From: Phytophthora colocasiae
Taxonomy: Eukaryota > Oomycota > Peronosporomycetes > Peronosporales > Peronosporaceae
Assembly (NCBI GenBank): GCA_018806915.1
Contig: JAGKQI010000090.1
Location: forward strand, 186,001-250,000
DNA: 64,000 nucleotides
Direction of reading: 5' to 3'
The notes under the pieces were generated by a model. The model saw nothing but the letters and a program-made list of their open reading frames with translations. It had not been told where the DNA came from and did no database searches. Below, one piece after another: positions 19,866-30,373 of the stretch. The stretch's first letter is position 1; the number at the start of each line of letters is the position of its first letter. The position numbers and the translations under genes were made by a program.

Positions 19866-20396
19866 ATGGCGATCCTTGTCGCTAATACCGAAGAGAGTCC
19901 TCCATTGGGAGAGTTACGAATGCTCAAATCTCGAGCTCAAACGGGAGAGCGACGTCGACAACTCCAGCGTGAGCAGTGCGAGACTACAAAGAAGATCGAG
20001 CGCAAGGCACCCTCCGACTTGAAAGTAATCAAACACAAGAAGTGCAATTTCTTCAAGTGGTTGTTCTCTCCGTCAGTGTCGACAAGCCGTCAAGTGGCTC
20101 CACCACCTCCACCAAAAGTTCGCGTCAAGATCCCCATCGTCTACCGCAATGGCGAACACAAGGGCGTCGTTGTGGGGGGAGTACGGGTTCCTTTCTCTCG
20201 GCCTATGCAGGCCAACCGCCGCAGCCTCATGCTGTCCCAAGACGACGTGAGTTGCACCATTCCAGAAGACTTTGAGATTGTGATCGAGTTTCCGGGCAGA
20301 CTCGCATGGGAAGAGTATGAAACGGTGGACAATCGTAGAAGAGAAGAAAAAAGACAAATGAGGAACGAGAAGTTAGCTCGAGAGCTCGCCAAGTAA
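19866..20396 (+). CDS. Unknown 176-residue protein
   Basis: ATG 19866 is the first ATG of the frame. The protein is basic at the N-terminus (KSRAQTGERRRQLQRE), has a proline run (APPPPPKVRVKIP) at about residue 77, a central beta-like segment (VVVGGVRVPF) and a charged helical C-terminus (RREEKRQMRNEKLARELAK). No signal peptide, membrane segment or known domain seen. It converges on the Cys-rich gene, 50 bp from its stop codon. Codon use and an uninterrupted frame support a real gene, but the function is unknown. Confidence 0.55.
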   Translation: MAILVANTEESPPLGELRMLKSRAQTGERRRQLQREQCETTKKIERKAPSDLKVIKHKKCNFFKWLFSPSVSTSRQVAPPPPPKVRVKIPIVYRNGEHKGVVVGGVRVPFSRPMQANRRSLMLSQDDVSCTIPEDFEIVIEFPGRLAWEEYETVDNRRREEKRQMRNEKLARELAK

Positions 20397-20446
20397 GCGA
20401 TCATCAAGTATTCATTTCGGAAGTGTGCTTGTTCGTACTGTTCCTC

Positions 20447-21151
20447 TCAAAAATCCCCAGCAAAACCACCTCCACCACCGTCAAAATCACCCCCGCCCCC
20501 GCCAAAATCTCCTCCTCCACCTCCGTAGTCTCCACGGTCACCCAAGGTGTCTGCGAGAAGTAGACCGCCAAGCAGACCAGCAGTACCGCCCAAAGCAGCT
20601 CCAGTGCCAGCACTCATCCCTCCACCACCTCTACTTTGTCCATATATGGGCGCGGCGTATCCTGGCCCCGATGGTGCACTTGCATACGTTGCTGATGGAA
20701 CTCCGTACGGCTGGCTAGATTCACCTCCTGGAGTGGCTACTGGTGCAGCTACAGGGATCGCAGCGCCTTCATGTCGCGCTCCGATTCGTTTAGCCGCCAT
20801 GAAGCAACATCCACAGCAACACAACAGCAGAGCTAGAGACCCAAGAAGCCACCAAAGCCACAACAGGCCAGTTCCTCCATCTGCCACGTAGTGTGGAGCA
20901 TATCCACAATTGCAGGCATAGTTAGAGACCTTGCAGACAGCATTGTCTGGGCAACAGCAAGGACGTCGGTCGCTCTGGCGGTCCAGCCAGTTGCCGCAGA
21001 ATTGGCCAGGGTTTCCACGATACGCTCGAGAGCAGTCACCCGTGCTGGCACACACCTCACAACCAGATTGCGTCGAGTCCTTTTGAGCAAAAGCCGCTGC
21101 ATTGAGCAGCGCTACTACCACCACAACGAGGACGTGCCAAGAGTTGGCCAT
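20447..21151 (-). CDS. Cys-rich single-pass membrane protein with glycine-rich tail
   Basis: 234 residues from ATG 21151. Signal peptide about residues 1-22. The ectodomain has the same Cys signature as the arm-encoded pair: CEVCASTGDCS, PGQFCGNWLDR, PCCCPDNAVC, CNC. Transmembrane helix about residues 95-118 (GLLWLWWLLGSLALLLCCC) with a cysteine cluster at its inner face (CCCGCC), a candidate palmitoylation site. The cytoplasmic tail has Pro/Ala/Tyr-rich stretches, a glycine-zipper-like segment (GAALGGTAGLLGG) and ends in GGGGDF-type repeats. It is a diverged third member of the local family. Its role is unknown. Confidence 0.75.
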   Translation of the reverse strand: MANSWHVLVVVVVALLNAAAFAQKDSTQSGCEVCASTGDCSRAYRGNPGQFCGNWLDRQSDRRPCCCPDNAVCKVSNYACNCGYAPHYVADGGTGLLWLWWLLGSLALLLCCCGCCFMAAKRIGARHEGAAIPVAAPVATPGGESSQPYGVPSATYASAPSGPGYAAPIYGQSRGGGGMSAGTGAALGGTAGLLGGLLLADTLGDRGDYGGGGGDFGGGGGDFDGGGGGFAGDF

Positions 21152-23017
21152 CTTGGCAGATAAAAGCCCTTACATGGACGACAGAAATTGCCCCGTCCCA
21201 ATCTGCCTTTCAATTTGAGAGACAAGAAATGACCCCAATGCAAAATGACAGGCATGAAGCGTTATCGTAAAAGTCGAAGAAATCGGGCGGCGACAGCCCA
21301 ATGCGCATGTTGAAAATGAGTCCGATGAAAAATGTTCGTCTTAGAAGCTGTTTCACAGTCCGGTGCAAGATGAACCTGGCCACGCTTTCAGGCTCATCTT
21401 GATGGGGCGCGGGGCGAGATCAGGTGTTGTCTCCTCGCGCTAGAGGCACAGTAGAGCGAGTCCGTCATGAAACGCTTGGACCACGTGACATGAAGGCAGC
21501 ACGGCGCCGGGAACTCGCGGTGCTGCAGTTCACTAGGCGGCCGAAAGGTGAAGGCTTTTTCATGCGCTTTGCTCCATGAGCGAGGTTTCTTGCCAAGAAG
21601 ATCGTCGTCGGGCCCTGGTGTTGAATGCTACTATTACTACAGTTGCAATCGAGCGACCGATTCGACACTTTGGATTTTTAGCGAGGGCGAGCCTGGCTGC
21701 AGTGACCCGGCAATGGCAACTCCGGTGGCAGGATGGCGCGAGCTTCGGGCGGAGCTGTTGGGGCTGGAATTTTGGTGAAGAGAGCACGGTACTCGCTGGG
21801 CGGCTCCAATGGCGTTCCACACAAACAGACAGCGTGCGTGCGCCACAGAAAGGGGCTCCGGGCACTCCAGCTCCAAGCCCAAGCCTGGAGCTGCGCTTGG
21901 AGCTGCAAAACACTAACATTGCGAGCTGTTGCGTGCGACCTGATCTCGTTGAAGTGGTTGCGGTCAGTCAAGCGAGGGGAAAGGCTGTGTCAACTTGGGA
22001 CATGCAGTCGAGAATGAGTAAAGCGCGTTGAAGCTTGAGCGCGGAGCTGCTCGTCTTGGCTTTTGCAGGCGCAGACCGATCCTACGCGGCGGCGGAGCCT
22101 GTGATGGCTTGTTGTTGCGCAGGAGACGAGTCGAGCGCTTTGCCCGGCTGTGAAAGGTGTCGCGTTAATGCTTATGTTGGGCCGGCATACATGTAGCTGC
22201 TGCTGCTGCTGCTGCTGGCCCAGATGAGTCGCCGCGTACAGTATTTGTCGAGGCTGCCAGACTCGGATCATCTGCGGGTACCACACATATCGCAGTGTGG
22301 TCCTGTTCCCGGCAGCTTGCCCAAGTGCTGCCGCCGCGCTCCATGCTACTGCTGCGCTGATGCCCACGGTGCTGCTGGCTGATGGCAGCGACCGTCGCCA
22401 GACAGCCGGCGCTCTACTCTTCAAAGTCTTTGCAAGGCAGCTGCTGGCGAGGAGCGTTGACTCGAATAGGCACGATTTGAATGCTGCTGCTCCAGTCTTG
22501 GCTTGGCTGGAGAAGCTGACAGCGTCTTGATGCTTTCACTGAAAGCCTTTGCCCTACATCTGCTGGGCGAGCCCCGGTCCAATAAGCCAGCTCCAGGGCG
22601 AGACGAGACTCATCCTGTACCGATGCTGCCGCACGCACGCACTCGCTCCTATACGATGGGGCGACTGACGTACTGGATTGTTTGATTGTGGCTCGGGGAA
22701 CGATCCGGAGGGCGGCACGTTCCGGCAGCCGTATCATTTCCGGAGAAGAGTGGAACTGTGGAGGTACCTACTGATTCAAAAAACGGGCATAGCACATAAA
22801 CGGTCGCAAAGGTCCGACTCGTCTGCCTGTTGCCTGTCTTCGCCTGCTGTGGCTCAAGGGAACGACAGCCGCTGCGGCCGCAGGGTTGTCATTCCGCAAG
22901 TTGCTGGCAACTCGACACACAGCGCTCTCCGTCGCGGCATTGCGATTGATTGAGGTGCGTTTCATCATCGCCTTAAGAGCGCATCAAGCAGGTGTTAAAA
23001 AGACCCCACATTAGACA
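21152..23017. other. Long GC-rich upstream region of the Cys/His-repeat regulator
   Basis: About 1.9 kb with many overlapping short frames on both strands but none convincing. Features: a (GCT)7 run at about 22196-22216, TACATGTA at 22188-22195, a CCAAT at about 22578 and several short local repeats of GCTGGAGCT/AAGCCC type near 21860-21905. It probably holds the promoter and 5' leader of the gene at 23018. Confidence 0.35.
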
Positions 23018-24601
23018 ATGAGCGCCGAGACGCAGAGCCCCAGCGCGTCCCCGAGCGCCAACAGCAGCGACGGCGACGCGTCCCCGAAGAACAACCTCAC
23101 GGCGGACGGCAAGCCCAAGAAGTGCCGCTTCAACGACTGCGACAACCTCGCAGTGGACGGCACCAGCAAGTGCGCGTTCCACAAGAACCGGCGCCAGTGC
23201 TGCGTCGAGAACTGCACCAACCAGGTCTATGCGCGCAAGCTGTGCGTGCGCCACGGCGGCAAGAAGCAGTGCCAGGCTGACAACTGCGAGGCGCACGCAC
23301 GCGGCGGCGGCTTCTGTCTGCAGCACGGCGGCTTCGTGGTGAAGCGCTTCTGTATTGTGGAGGGATGCTCCAAGCAGGCACATGCGCGCCAAAAGTGCGT
23401 GCGACATGGTGGCGGCCGTCGCTGTAAGGTGGATGGCTGTATGCAGCATGCACGCGCTGGCGGCTTGTGCAACCGTCATTCCCACGGCCATGAGTGCCGG
23501 GTGGACGGATGTAACAAGACGGCGCAGCACTCGGGATCCATTTGTTTCCGACACGCTATGGAGCTGCGTGCACATGGAGAAGAAGTGCCGGAGCTGAACA
23601 TCTCCAAGGGCGGACGTCTCAGCAGCAAGAAACGCCAACAGCAGCAACGTGAACAGCAGATGAAGCAGGAGCAATTCCACCACCAGCAGATTCAGCAGCA
23701 GATCCACCAGCCTCAGCACATGCAGCACGCGCCACCTCACCCGTTGACGATTCAGGTGCCTCAGAGTCAGTCCATGGGACCTCCTCCTCAGCAGCAGAAC
23801 GCTTCGAATCCCTTTGGACTTCCTCTCAAAATTAATGTGCCAACGACCATGCCCAAGTTCAGTCTGCGGACGCCTCTGGGCAACAGCTTTCCGACGCCTC
23901 GTAGCCACGAGTTCTCTCTTCTCATGGGTCTCCCGTCGCCTCAGATCGACAACTCACAGCTTCCCAGTGTCTTGGCAATGACGAACTCTGGAGCTAATGC
24001 TACGTCCGGCGGACAACGGACGCCTGGTATCGACAGTTTTCTGGCCAGTGGCCCGCCCAGTGTTTCCCGTGGCAATGGCATTAACTACCTGTCTCTGGGC
24101 CTCTTCCCCACGCCTCGGTTGCCGGACCGGACACCTGGAGGAGGTGAAGATACCATGATGAGCGACTACATCAAACTCATGGGCCCAGATACACCAATGT
24201 CTTTCCACCATAATGGACAATTCGGTGGAGGTGCCACGCCCCTTCTTGAGAACTTGGGCAACGTGTTCGAGCACAACCAGAACAACCAGAACAACGCCAA
24301 CAATGCACCTCGGAACCACATGGCTGCAATGGCTGCTGCTGCTGCCGTTCACGGCAATGGCCAGCAGCGCATGAAGATGGACTTCCTGTCCCCACGTGGC
24401 CTTGCTGCCCACAACTTCCAGAGCCAGGGATTCCCCACCTCCTCCAACGAAGCTATGGGCGCAACTGCCGGTTCATCCGACTACGCAGCGCAGTTCTTCG
24501 CGGACAACAAGAACGACAAGGCACGTGGCCCCATAAAGACGTCGAGCGTCTCAGCCGCCACAACGCCCACTCCGAAGCCTACTGGCGTCACCGCCGCATA
24601 G
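23018..24601 (+). CDS. Cys/His-repeat zinc-binding regulator (WRKY19-like annotation)
   Basis: 527 residues from ATG 23018. Residues about 36-185 hold six repeats of roughly C-x4-C-x(9-11)-C-x2-H (for example CRFNDC-CAFH, CCVENC-CVRH, CQADNC-CLQH, CIVEGC-CVRH, CKVDGC-CNRH, CRVDGC-CFRH). These are the modules that oomycete pipelines label WRKY19-like; no WRKYGQK motif is present. Residues 205-270 are Gln/His-rich, then Pro- and Asn-rich low-complexity sequence typical of activation regions. A nuclear transcription-regulator role is inferred. It is GC-rich with strong codon bias, unlike the decayed genes around it, which supports a functional conserved gene. Confidence 0.8.
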   Translation: MSAETQSPSASPSANSSDGDASPKNNLTADGKPKKCRFNDCDNLAVDGTSKCAFHKNRRQCCVENCTNQVYARKLCVRHGGKKQCQADNCEAHARGGGFCLQHGGFVVKRFCIVEGCSKQAHARQKCVRHGGGRRCKVDGCMQHARAGGLCNRHSHGHECRVDGCNKTAQHSGSICFRHAMELRAHGEEVPELNISKGGRLSSKKRQQQQREQQMKQEQFHHQQIQQQIHQPQHMQHAPPHPLTIQVPQSQSMGPPPQQQNASNPFGLPLKINVPTTMPKFSLRTPLGNSFPTPRSHEFSLLMGLPSPQIDNSQLPSVLAMTNSGANATSGGQRTPGIDSFLASGPPSVSRGNGINYLSLGLFPTPRLPDRTPGGGEDTMMSDYIKLMGPDTPMSFHHNGQFGGGATPLLENLGNVFEHNQNNQNNANNAPRNHMAAMAAAAAVHGNGQQRMKMDFLSPRGLAAHNFQSQGFPTSSNEAMGATAGSSDYAAQFFADNKNDKARGPIKTSSVSAATTPTPKPTGVTAA

Positions 24602-25572
24602 ACTTTGGAGCTCAATGTGTACCAGTGAGTATCTCCACGATCTTGTGGATTTCCAGTGACGTTCACTATGATGCCACACGCGTTTGCAAGCCCGACGGCT
24701 CGTGTTTGGTCGCTTTTCCGACCTGAGAAACGTGTTTTTAACAAGACTGCAATCGTGAATTGCATCGGCAGAGCGAATGCCTCCGACTCGACGGCGCATG
24801 CGGCGCCTTTGGAACTCGTTCGAGCGGTCGAAGCTCTCGCCATCCCCTGATAGAAGAGTCCGCCGATTCCACGGACTCGATCAAAAGTTTTGACCCTACA
24901 GATAAAGTAAGGATGAAAAGTAAAGTAAAGCTTGACGATTTTGCAGCTCTTTTGTTGTCACAACCTCTTGATTCCTTTTCGTCTACGAGTGCTGATGTGA
25001 TGGATCTCGTGTCATTCGCGAGTGCACAACATGTCAAACCAGTGTCAAACACTGTCGAGGCGACGTGTTGCTCGTCATGTTCGTCTGGTTGAGCTTTTGA
25101 CACGAGTGGATCTTAGTCCACGTGGACTAGCGAGAGGCTCATCTCGCCCTCGACACCACGATGTCCATTGGACGGGATTGTGGCGTTCGTTTACAGTCCT
25201 GGAAAGCAGGTGCTTGGGTGATCGTAGCTCGATTGTGCTCGTTGCTCGATTGCGGCAAGCCAGGTTGATATCGCTCCCGGAAGCGACGTGAATGATCATT
25301 GAAGACAAAACCGAATTTCTTTCCTGCAGTTCTGTAAAGCCGTCGACCAGAGGAACAACTTGTTTTCCTCATTATTTTTTTTTACCATTTAAGAACTGCT
25401 TCTCTGCGCTACAACTGAAGAAGACCAAGTGATTAGCTACATGTAGCTCTCGTATCTAGTTCTACTTCTTGGGTATTGCCGGAGAATTCGGAAAGCTAAA
25501 TACTTGAAAAAGAACCTATGATTTTCCTTCTGGCTTATGGCCAAGAATCTGTAAAACAGATTTCCTTGTGAT
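24602..25572. other. Intergenic region
   Basis: 3' flank of the regulator gene. Short frames on both strands look random. TACATGTA occurs at 25438-25445. Nothing else recognised. Confidence 0.4.
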
Positions 25573-26936
25573 TTACTGTACGACTGTGTTTACCGCCTCT
25601 GCGCTAACCATCAGCATATCAAGTAAACGCTGAGAATAAAAGTGCATTTTGAGGCTCCAGGTCTCCAGAGCGATCTCTTCCACGTACTTGACGTCCTTGG
25701 GCGACACCGTAAACCCTTCTTGTTGTTCCGTGTAGAGTTGCACAAAGAACCAGACGCTACAGCCTTGATCCGAAGGCGAAACTATCGTCCAGTGATTGCA
25801 TCGGAGGCGAAGTCCTGCGGTGGGGAGAAGCACAGTATACGCTCGAATCATTGTGGTCCGTTGAGTCTCATCGAACTTCCGAGCGAACATCAGTCCATTG
25901 ATTGGAAAGGAATGACTCTGAGTATGTAGCAGCAAGTCGAAGCTCTTCTTCACCGAATTCGTGTCCAGCATGCTCATCTGTGCAATTTAAAAAAAAACTA
26001 GTTATGATTCTTTATTACGTAGAGAACTCTTCGAGAACCGAAAACCAGTTTGACTTACGTATCGGTAGGACTTGAACGGGAACTTCCGTGGGGTCGAGTA
26101 TTCAACCCATAGGGCGTCAGCAGCAGTCTTCATAGAGCATGGGACGACTGAAAATGTCGAGCTTTGGAACATTTCCCCATGTTTTGTGTCAGTTATTGCC
26201 TCAAAGGAGCTGTTGTAGACCGCTTCTTGCACGGGGATGAAGGATGGAAGCTCTTGGAACAGTAGACAGGTTTGATCTCGCAGTTTGGCGATAACTGCAG
26301 CGTTTTCGTGTGTTTCAACAACTTGAAACGATCGTCGGGGGGTAAGCGGCGCAGTGAAAACAAACTTTTGTTCCTAGAGAATGAAATTAGCCTCAAAATG
26401 TTATAATAGAATTTCAGCAAACTCACACGCACCTCTAGATCCGAACCTTGCCGGATAATGTCCAGCAAGGACTCCTGGACTTGCGCTTGATCAGCCTGAA
26501 TCTCTTTCAACTTGCGGTTCACGGCCTCTGCTCGCTTTCGCCTTCGGAATTCTTCCAACGCTGTGGCCACCCATTCCTTGTGTTCTTTAGTCGGTGATGC
26601 GGTTGTTTTCTCGTACCCACTTGGGGCTTGAGCAGTCAGGATGGAATTCTTGAGTTGATCTAGCCACGCTGTCAGCTCCTGTTCTTCGTTCCGCAAGTGA
26701 GCAAGTTCCGCCTTTTTGCGATGCAGCAACCTGGTGGAGTATCCACGCATATCTGTTCGCTGTTTCTTTTTCTTGGTAGGTGGGTTAGAAGGCGGAATAG
26801 TTGTAGCTAGACTTGCGTGGGGGATTTCTTCAGACTTGAGCCCTTCTTCCAACCATTTGTCACTGATCTCAAGGGGTTGAACTGAGGCAATCGCCTCGGA
26901 TAATGAATCGAAGTCGACGTCTGCTAGGAAATCCAT
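25573..26936 (-). CDS. Subfamily B bZIP-like/START-like protein (three exons)
   Basis: Exons 26936-26433, 26373-26059 and 25977-25573 (504, 315 and 405 nt; all phase 0) give 407 residues. Introns are 26432-26374 (GTGCGTG to CTCTAG) and 26058-25978 (GTAAGTC to GCACAG). The N-terminus is acidic; residues about 60-95 form a basic/coiled-coil region (TKKKKQRTDMRG, RLLHRKKAELAHLRNEEQEL). The C-terminal half is START-like, ending EQQEGFTVSPKDVKYVEE. Introns and sequence separate it from the intronless subfamily A genes. A 25-bp perfect palindrome lies 170 bp upstream. It is a likely nuclear regulator by inference. Confidence 0.75.
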
Positions 26937-27200
26937 TTGTGAGCCAGAACACGTGATTCAAAAAATGGTTTGGCGTTAGTTATCCCCACACGCCTAACCA
27001 GTGACTGAGCTGATGGTTTACTGGCTGAAACTAGCGCCAATGTTTATCGACTGCACATAATCGACCAAAAATCGTAATCTTCAAACTCACGCGATCAGTT
27101 GATAGTGACATGTATCAACTTGATACATGTCCAGGTGTAAAGCGGAAAAAGTTACAGCAAATGCACTTTGAAGTGATTTGAGAAAACGTTAACGAAATAC
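26937..27200. promoter_or_regulatory. Upstream region of subfamily B gene with perfect palindrome
   Basis: At 27107-27131 GACATGTATCAA and TTGATACATGTC form a perfect 12-bp inverted repeat with a one-base spacer, about 170 bp upstream of the ATG at 26936. This is the size of a dimeric transcription-factor site; the factor is unknown. Confidence 0.5.
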
Positions 27201-27329
27201 TATGCTACCTTATTCTGGTTTGACGATCCCAACTTTGCCGGCAGTTTCCACGCCTGCACGTCTTCCTCCTCAAAGCCGAACGTTTTGTGGATACATAAGG
27301 CTAGCAAAGGCTGCATCACTCGAGGCATT

Positions 27330-27827
27330 CAAATCGAGAGTAAACAACTCACAGAGGAACTTGTGCGTGCTGTCGAGCCAAAACATCCACCCACTTCTCC
27401 TTCGTGTAGTCAACGACCTGGTCAGCTCCCAGAGACTTCACCAGCTCCAGCACTGCACGTCGTGACCCAGCGTCAACATCGCTACATCTGGCTCGATTCG
27501 CGATAGAAACCTGATGATACTGATCTGTCCCCCCGGCACAACAGCTTCGATACTCTGTGCAATTGTACCAGACCCTCCAGTTTCGACAACAAAGTCGACG
27601 CCTTTTCTGTTCGTTAGACGCTTTGTTTCTGCTGCACAGTCCAGTGTCTTCCGGTAGTTGATGGTGTGATCGACACGGAAGTTCTCCTTGACAAACTGCA
27701 GCTTTTCATCAGACGAAGACGTGATAATGGTTGTGGCTCCAGCAGCTTTAGCCAGCTGCAAGGCGAAGATGGAGACTCCACCTGTACCTTGAAGTAGCAC
27801 GGTTTGCCCTGGACGCAATGCAACGAG
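27330..27827 (-). pseudogene. MDR-type alcohol dehydrogenase/quinone oxidoreductase, C-terminal remnant
   Basis: Minus strand, from 27827: LVALRPGQTVLLQGTGGVSIFALQLAKAAGA is the Rossmann nucleotide-binding start (GTGGVS loop) of a medium-chain dehydrogenase. It continues with HTINYR, VVETGGSGTIAQSIEAV and PDVAMLTLGH. At about 27470 the frame jumps to another dehydrogenase-like stretch (RRAVLELVKSLGADQVVDYTKEKWVDVL), which repeats a region already passed. So a second paralog fragment seems fused on. The N-terminal half lies next door on the opposite strand (27950-28191). Confidence 0.65.
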
Positions 27828-28191
27828 TGCATCGCTCGTGGATGGACACTGTAGGAGAAGCAGCTATTATCGGTCGCGAACTCATTGCTGGACTATCAAC
27901 GAGCGGGTTCCTTGTGGGAGTGTATGCCATGAAGGCCGTGGAGGACTAATAACCGAGACCGATACGACGATTTATGAGGACATTCACATCGGAGATCCTG
28001 ACTTCGACGCCACCAACATGTACGGCCCTGTACTGGACAATGGAGCACACTGGCTAGGTGGGATGCTGCAACAATTCGCTGCAGTTCCAGCCCAAGGCGT
28101 CGTGAAGATCCCAGACAACTGCAACCTCGACTTCGTGCAATTGGCCTCACTTGTATGCGCAGGAGCGACGGCCTGGAACGTTCTGTATGGC
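27828..28191 (+). pseudogene. Micro-inverted segment: tail of unknown gene plus N-terminal part of dehydrogenase
   Basis: 27828-27949 encodes, on the plus strand, the last 40 residues of the unknown 420-residue protein (HRSWMDTVGEAAIIGREL to its TAA at 27947). 27957-28191 then encodes dehydrogenase sequence (DTTIYEDIHIGDPDFDATNMYG, GMLQQFAAVPAQGVVKIPDN, GATAWNVLYGL). Both belong, by context, to minus-strand genes on either side. Turning this segment around would restore continuity of both at once. CGAG (27824-27827) and CTCG (28192-28195) sit at the two junctions. Confidence 0.75.
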
Positions 28192-28195
28192 CTCG

Positions 28196-29332
28196 CTGAC
28201 CACTGAAGGCAACAGTAGCGGCCAAATTCTGTTTCAGAGGCTGGTAAAACTCTTCACACAAGTCTTGACACTCCAATGCCAGAGCGTTGAAAATATCGTC
28301 ATTCTTTCTTTCCAGTCCATGGGCCATTCTTTCGAACGGGACGAGAGGGAATTTGTCGTTCTCGCAGATATGTGCGAGGATGTCATCTTGTGTGCTTTCC
28401 GCTGCATTCGGGTCTGGGTATGAGTCTTCCAGGAACATTTCGGCCTTCAGCAAACTACGGCGCTCGTGTATTTCGTCATCGTCTAACCCTTCAGCACGCC
28501 ACTCCACTTGCCTGGCCTTCAGCACGCGCGAGAACTCGTCCATTAACGACTTTGCTTCTCTCCTGTATTCACGCACAGCCTTCTTCGCTGCGTCGCATAA
28601 ACTACACTTCTGTTTGGCATCACGCTTGGCCACGATGATGTTTTCCCAGTGCATTCCCAACTCCGACACGTGAACGTATTCCGAAGTGGAAGCTGTAAAC
28701 TCATCTCCAAATCGATCCCACATCGAATTCAACGCAACACGAGCATCTTCCATCGTCCACCGTTCACTCGGATCTTTATCTGTTCTTGCAGGCAGCGGCA
28801 CGACAACTGGTCGAGCACGGATGAACTCTCCAAATGGAGTGGCCACGTACGCGCGACTGTAAAATGGCTTTAGCCTCTTCTCCATCCTGCCAATAAGCGA
28901 CAGCATCTGAGCAGCTTGTCCTCTAGAAAAGTCCAAAGGTACTGTGTCTTCCAGCAAGAGACGGTTAACTTGTTTCTTCCTTGAAACGTGATTGTGTTCG
29001 CTGCATCCTGACCAGAAGATCGATTCCTCTCCAGCTTGCAAACTTGAATCTTGTTGTTTCTGCAACGATAAATCCATCCAATCACCGCTACAGCCATGCA
29101 TCAAATGCATTCCTACGCTGGAATTGCTCAACGCCATTACATTCAAAGTTTTATCGTGTCGAAGCGTCCGACATATTCCCAGCAGTTGAACCATATCTTT
29201 CATACCCAGAAACCACAACGCGCCGGCTGTGAGAGCTGAATAGAGCAGTTCACTATGGTCAGAGTCATGCGTGACACCTCCAGCTCCTGAGAAGCGTTGG
29301 CGCTTCGCCTCTGCTCGTGTTCTTGTCGACAT
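28196..29332 (-). pseudogene. Unknown 420-residue protein, right-arm copy broken by inversion
   Basis: ATG 29332. It matches the intact left-arm copy almost residue for residue for about 375 codons, up to AVAFSGQR. It then runs antisense through the inverted segment as an unrelated tail to a stop at 27896. Its true C-terminus is at 27828-27949 on the other strand. A protein with a foreign tail of about 100 residues could in principle be made. Confidence 0.75.
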
Positions 29333-29590
29333 TTTTTCTTTCTCAAAATAAAATTATTTTTGCTTAATGTCAAAACTAATTACATTATGTAACGCATTCC
29401 CTCTTGTTGTTTATTTTCACATGAATGGCAAGTTTACCACAAAGGTCGCCACTAACTTCTCTCTCCACGATGCGAGGAAAGTATGATCGATTGGAGTCCA
29501 CGAACATGGTTGAAAATCGATTGTATTGGTCTCTCCCTATTAAATTAATTGTAGGGATTCTCACTTGGGACGAGGTCTTCGCAGAGAATC

Positions 29591-30313
29591 ATGACGTTGG
29601 TGGTGAAATGCTCTTTCTTGGTGCTAACTTTGCTGAATGGGCTGGTTTCCGGTCAAAACTCAGAGGGTATTGATGACATTATGACACCCCCGTCAGGTTG
29701 TCAGCTTTGTGCGAGCTCTGGAGACTGTTCTCGTTCCTTTCGTGATGGCCCCGGCCAGTATTGTGGCATTTGGATGGACCGATCGAGTCACGAGCTGCCG
29801 TGCTGCTGCCCGTTAAATGCCGTTTGCAACGTGTCCCCAGCCGACTATGTCTGCACTTGTGCGTATGTCGGGGCGATGCCACCGTACCATAGTGAGAGCG
29901 ACTCTATGAACAAAGTGCTGTGGCTCTGGTGGATTCTCGGTATCATTGTGGTGGTGACAATGTGTGGAATCTGTTTGTACTTCTTAGTGAAGCAACTGAT
30001 GAACCAAAGTGACGAAAGTTACGTGTTTTCAGCACCAGAGGTGTTTGCGCCTCTAGTTTCACCTACACGAGAAGCTCTTTACGGCAGCACAAGACAAATT
30101 CCAGTTGAATCTGGAGTTGAAGGAGTGAATGCTAGTGGAAATGACGGAAATGTGGAAGAACGAGCTGTTAGCCATCCTCCACTGCCCGACGATCTTGAAG
30201 TCGGTGGTGACGGGTTTGATGGAGGTCTTGGGGTAGTCGGAGAGGTTGAAGGAAGCAGGGATGACGAAAAAGAAGAGGAGATCGCTCTGCTAACTGTGTC
30301 TGCTAAAGTGTAG
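29591..30313 (+). CDS. Cys-rich single-pass membrane protein, right-arm copy
   Basis: 240 residues from ATG 29591, differing from the left-arm copy (15040-15762) by only a few residues, for example in the membrane helix (WWILG against WWFLG) and tail. Signal peptide, Cys-rich ectodomain, single helix and acidic Gly-rich tail are all intact. It converges with IFT22 copy 3, 60 bp between stop codons. Confidence 0.75.
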   Translation: MTLVVKCSFLVLTLLNGLVSGQNSEGIDDIMTPPSGCQLCASSGDCSRSFRDGPGQYCGIWMDRSSHELPCCCPLNAVCNVSPADYVCTCAYVGAMPPYHSESDSMNKVLWLWWILGIIVVVTMCGICLYFLVKQLMNQSDESYVFSAPEVFAPLVSPTREALYGSTRQIPVESGVEGVNASGNDGNVEERAVSHPPLPDDLEVGGDGFDGGLGVVGEVEGSRDDEKEEEIALLTVSAKV

Positions 30314-30373
30314 GAGGTATAGCGGAATTTGGATTCAAGACTGTTAAACTTCTTGGTTTGACTGATTTCTGGA

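Noticed and set aside
20425..20891. Pro-rich plus-strand frames
   Set aside because: They are the antisense of the glycine-rich tail of the membrane protein at 20447-21151.
22196..22216. (GCT)7 microsatellite
   Set aside because: Short simple repeat in a non-coding spacer; not unusual in a GC-rich region.
22973..23908. 311-codon minus-strand frame opposite the Cys/His-repeat regulator
   Set aside because: Antisense shadow of a GC-rich, codon-biased gene; Leu/Ala/Val-rich without domain content.
28287..28673. 128-codon plus-strand frame, also present as its mirror at 16656-17042
   Set aside because: It is the antisense of the unknown 420-residue gene in both arms; conservation is explained by the duplication.
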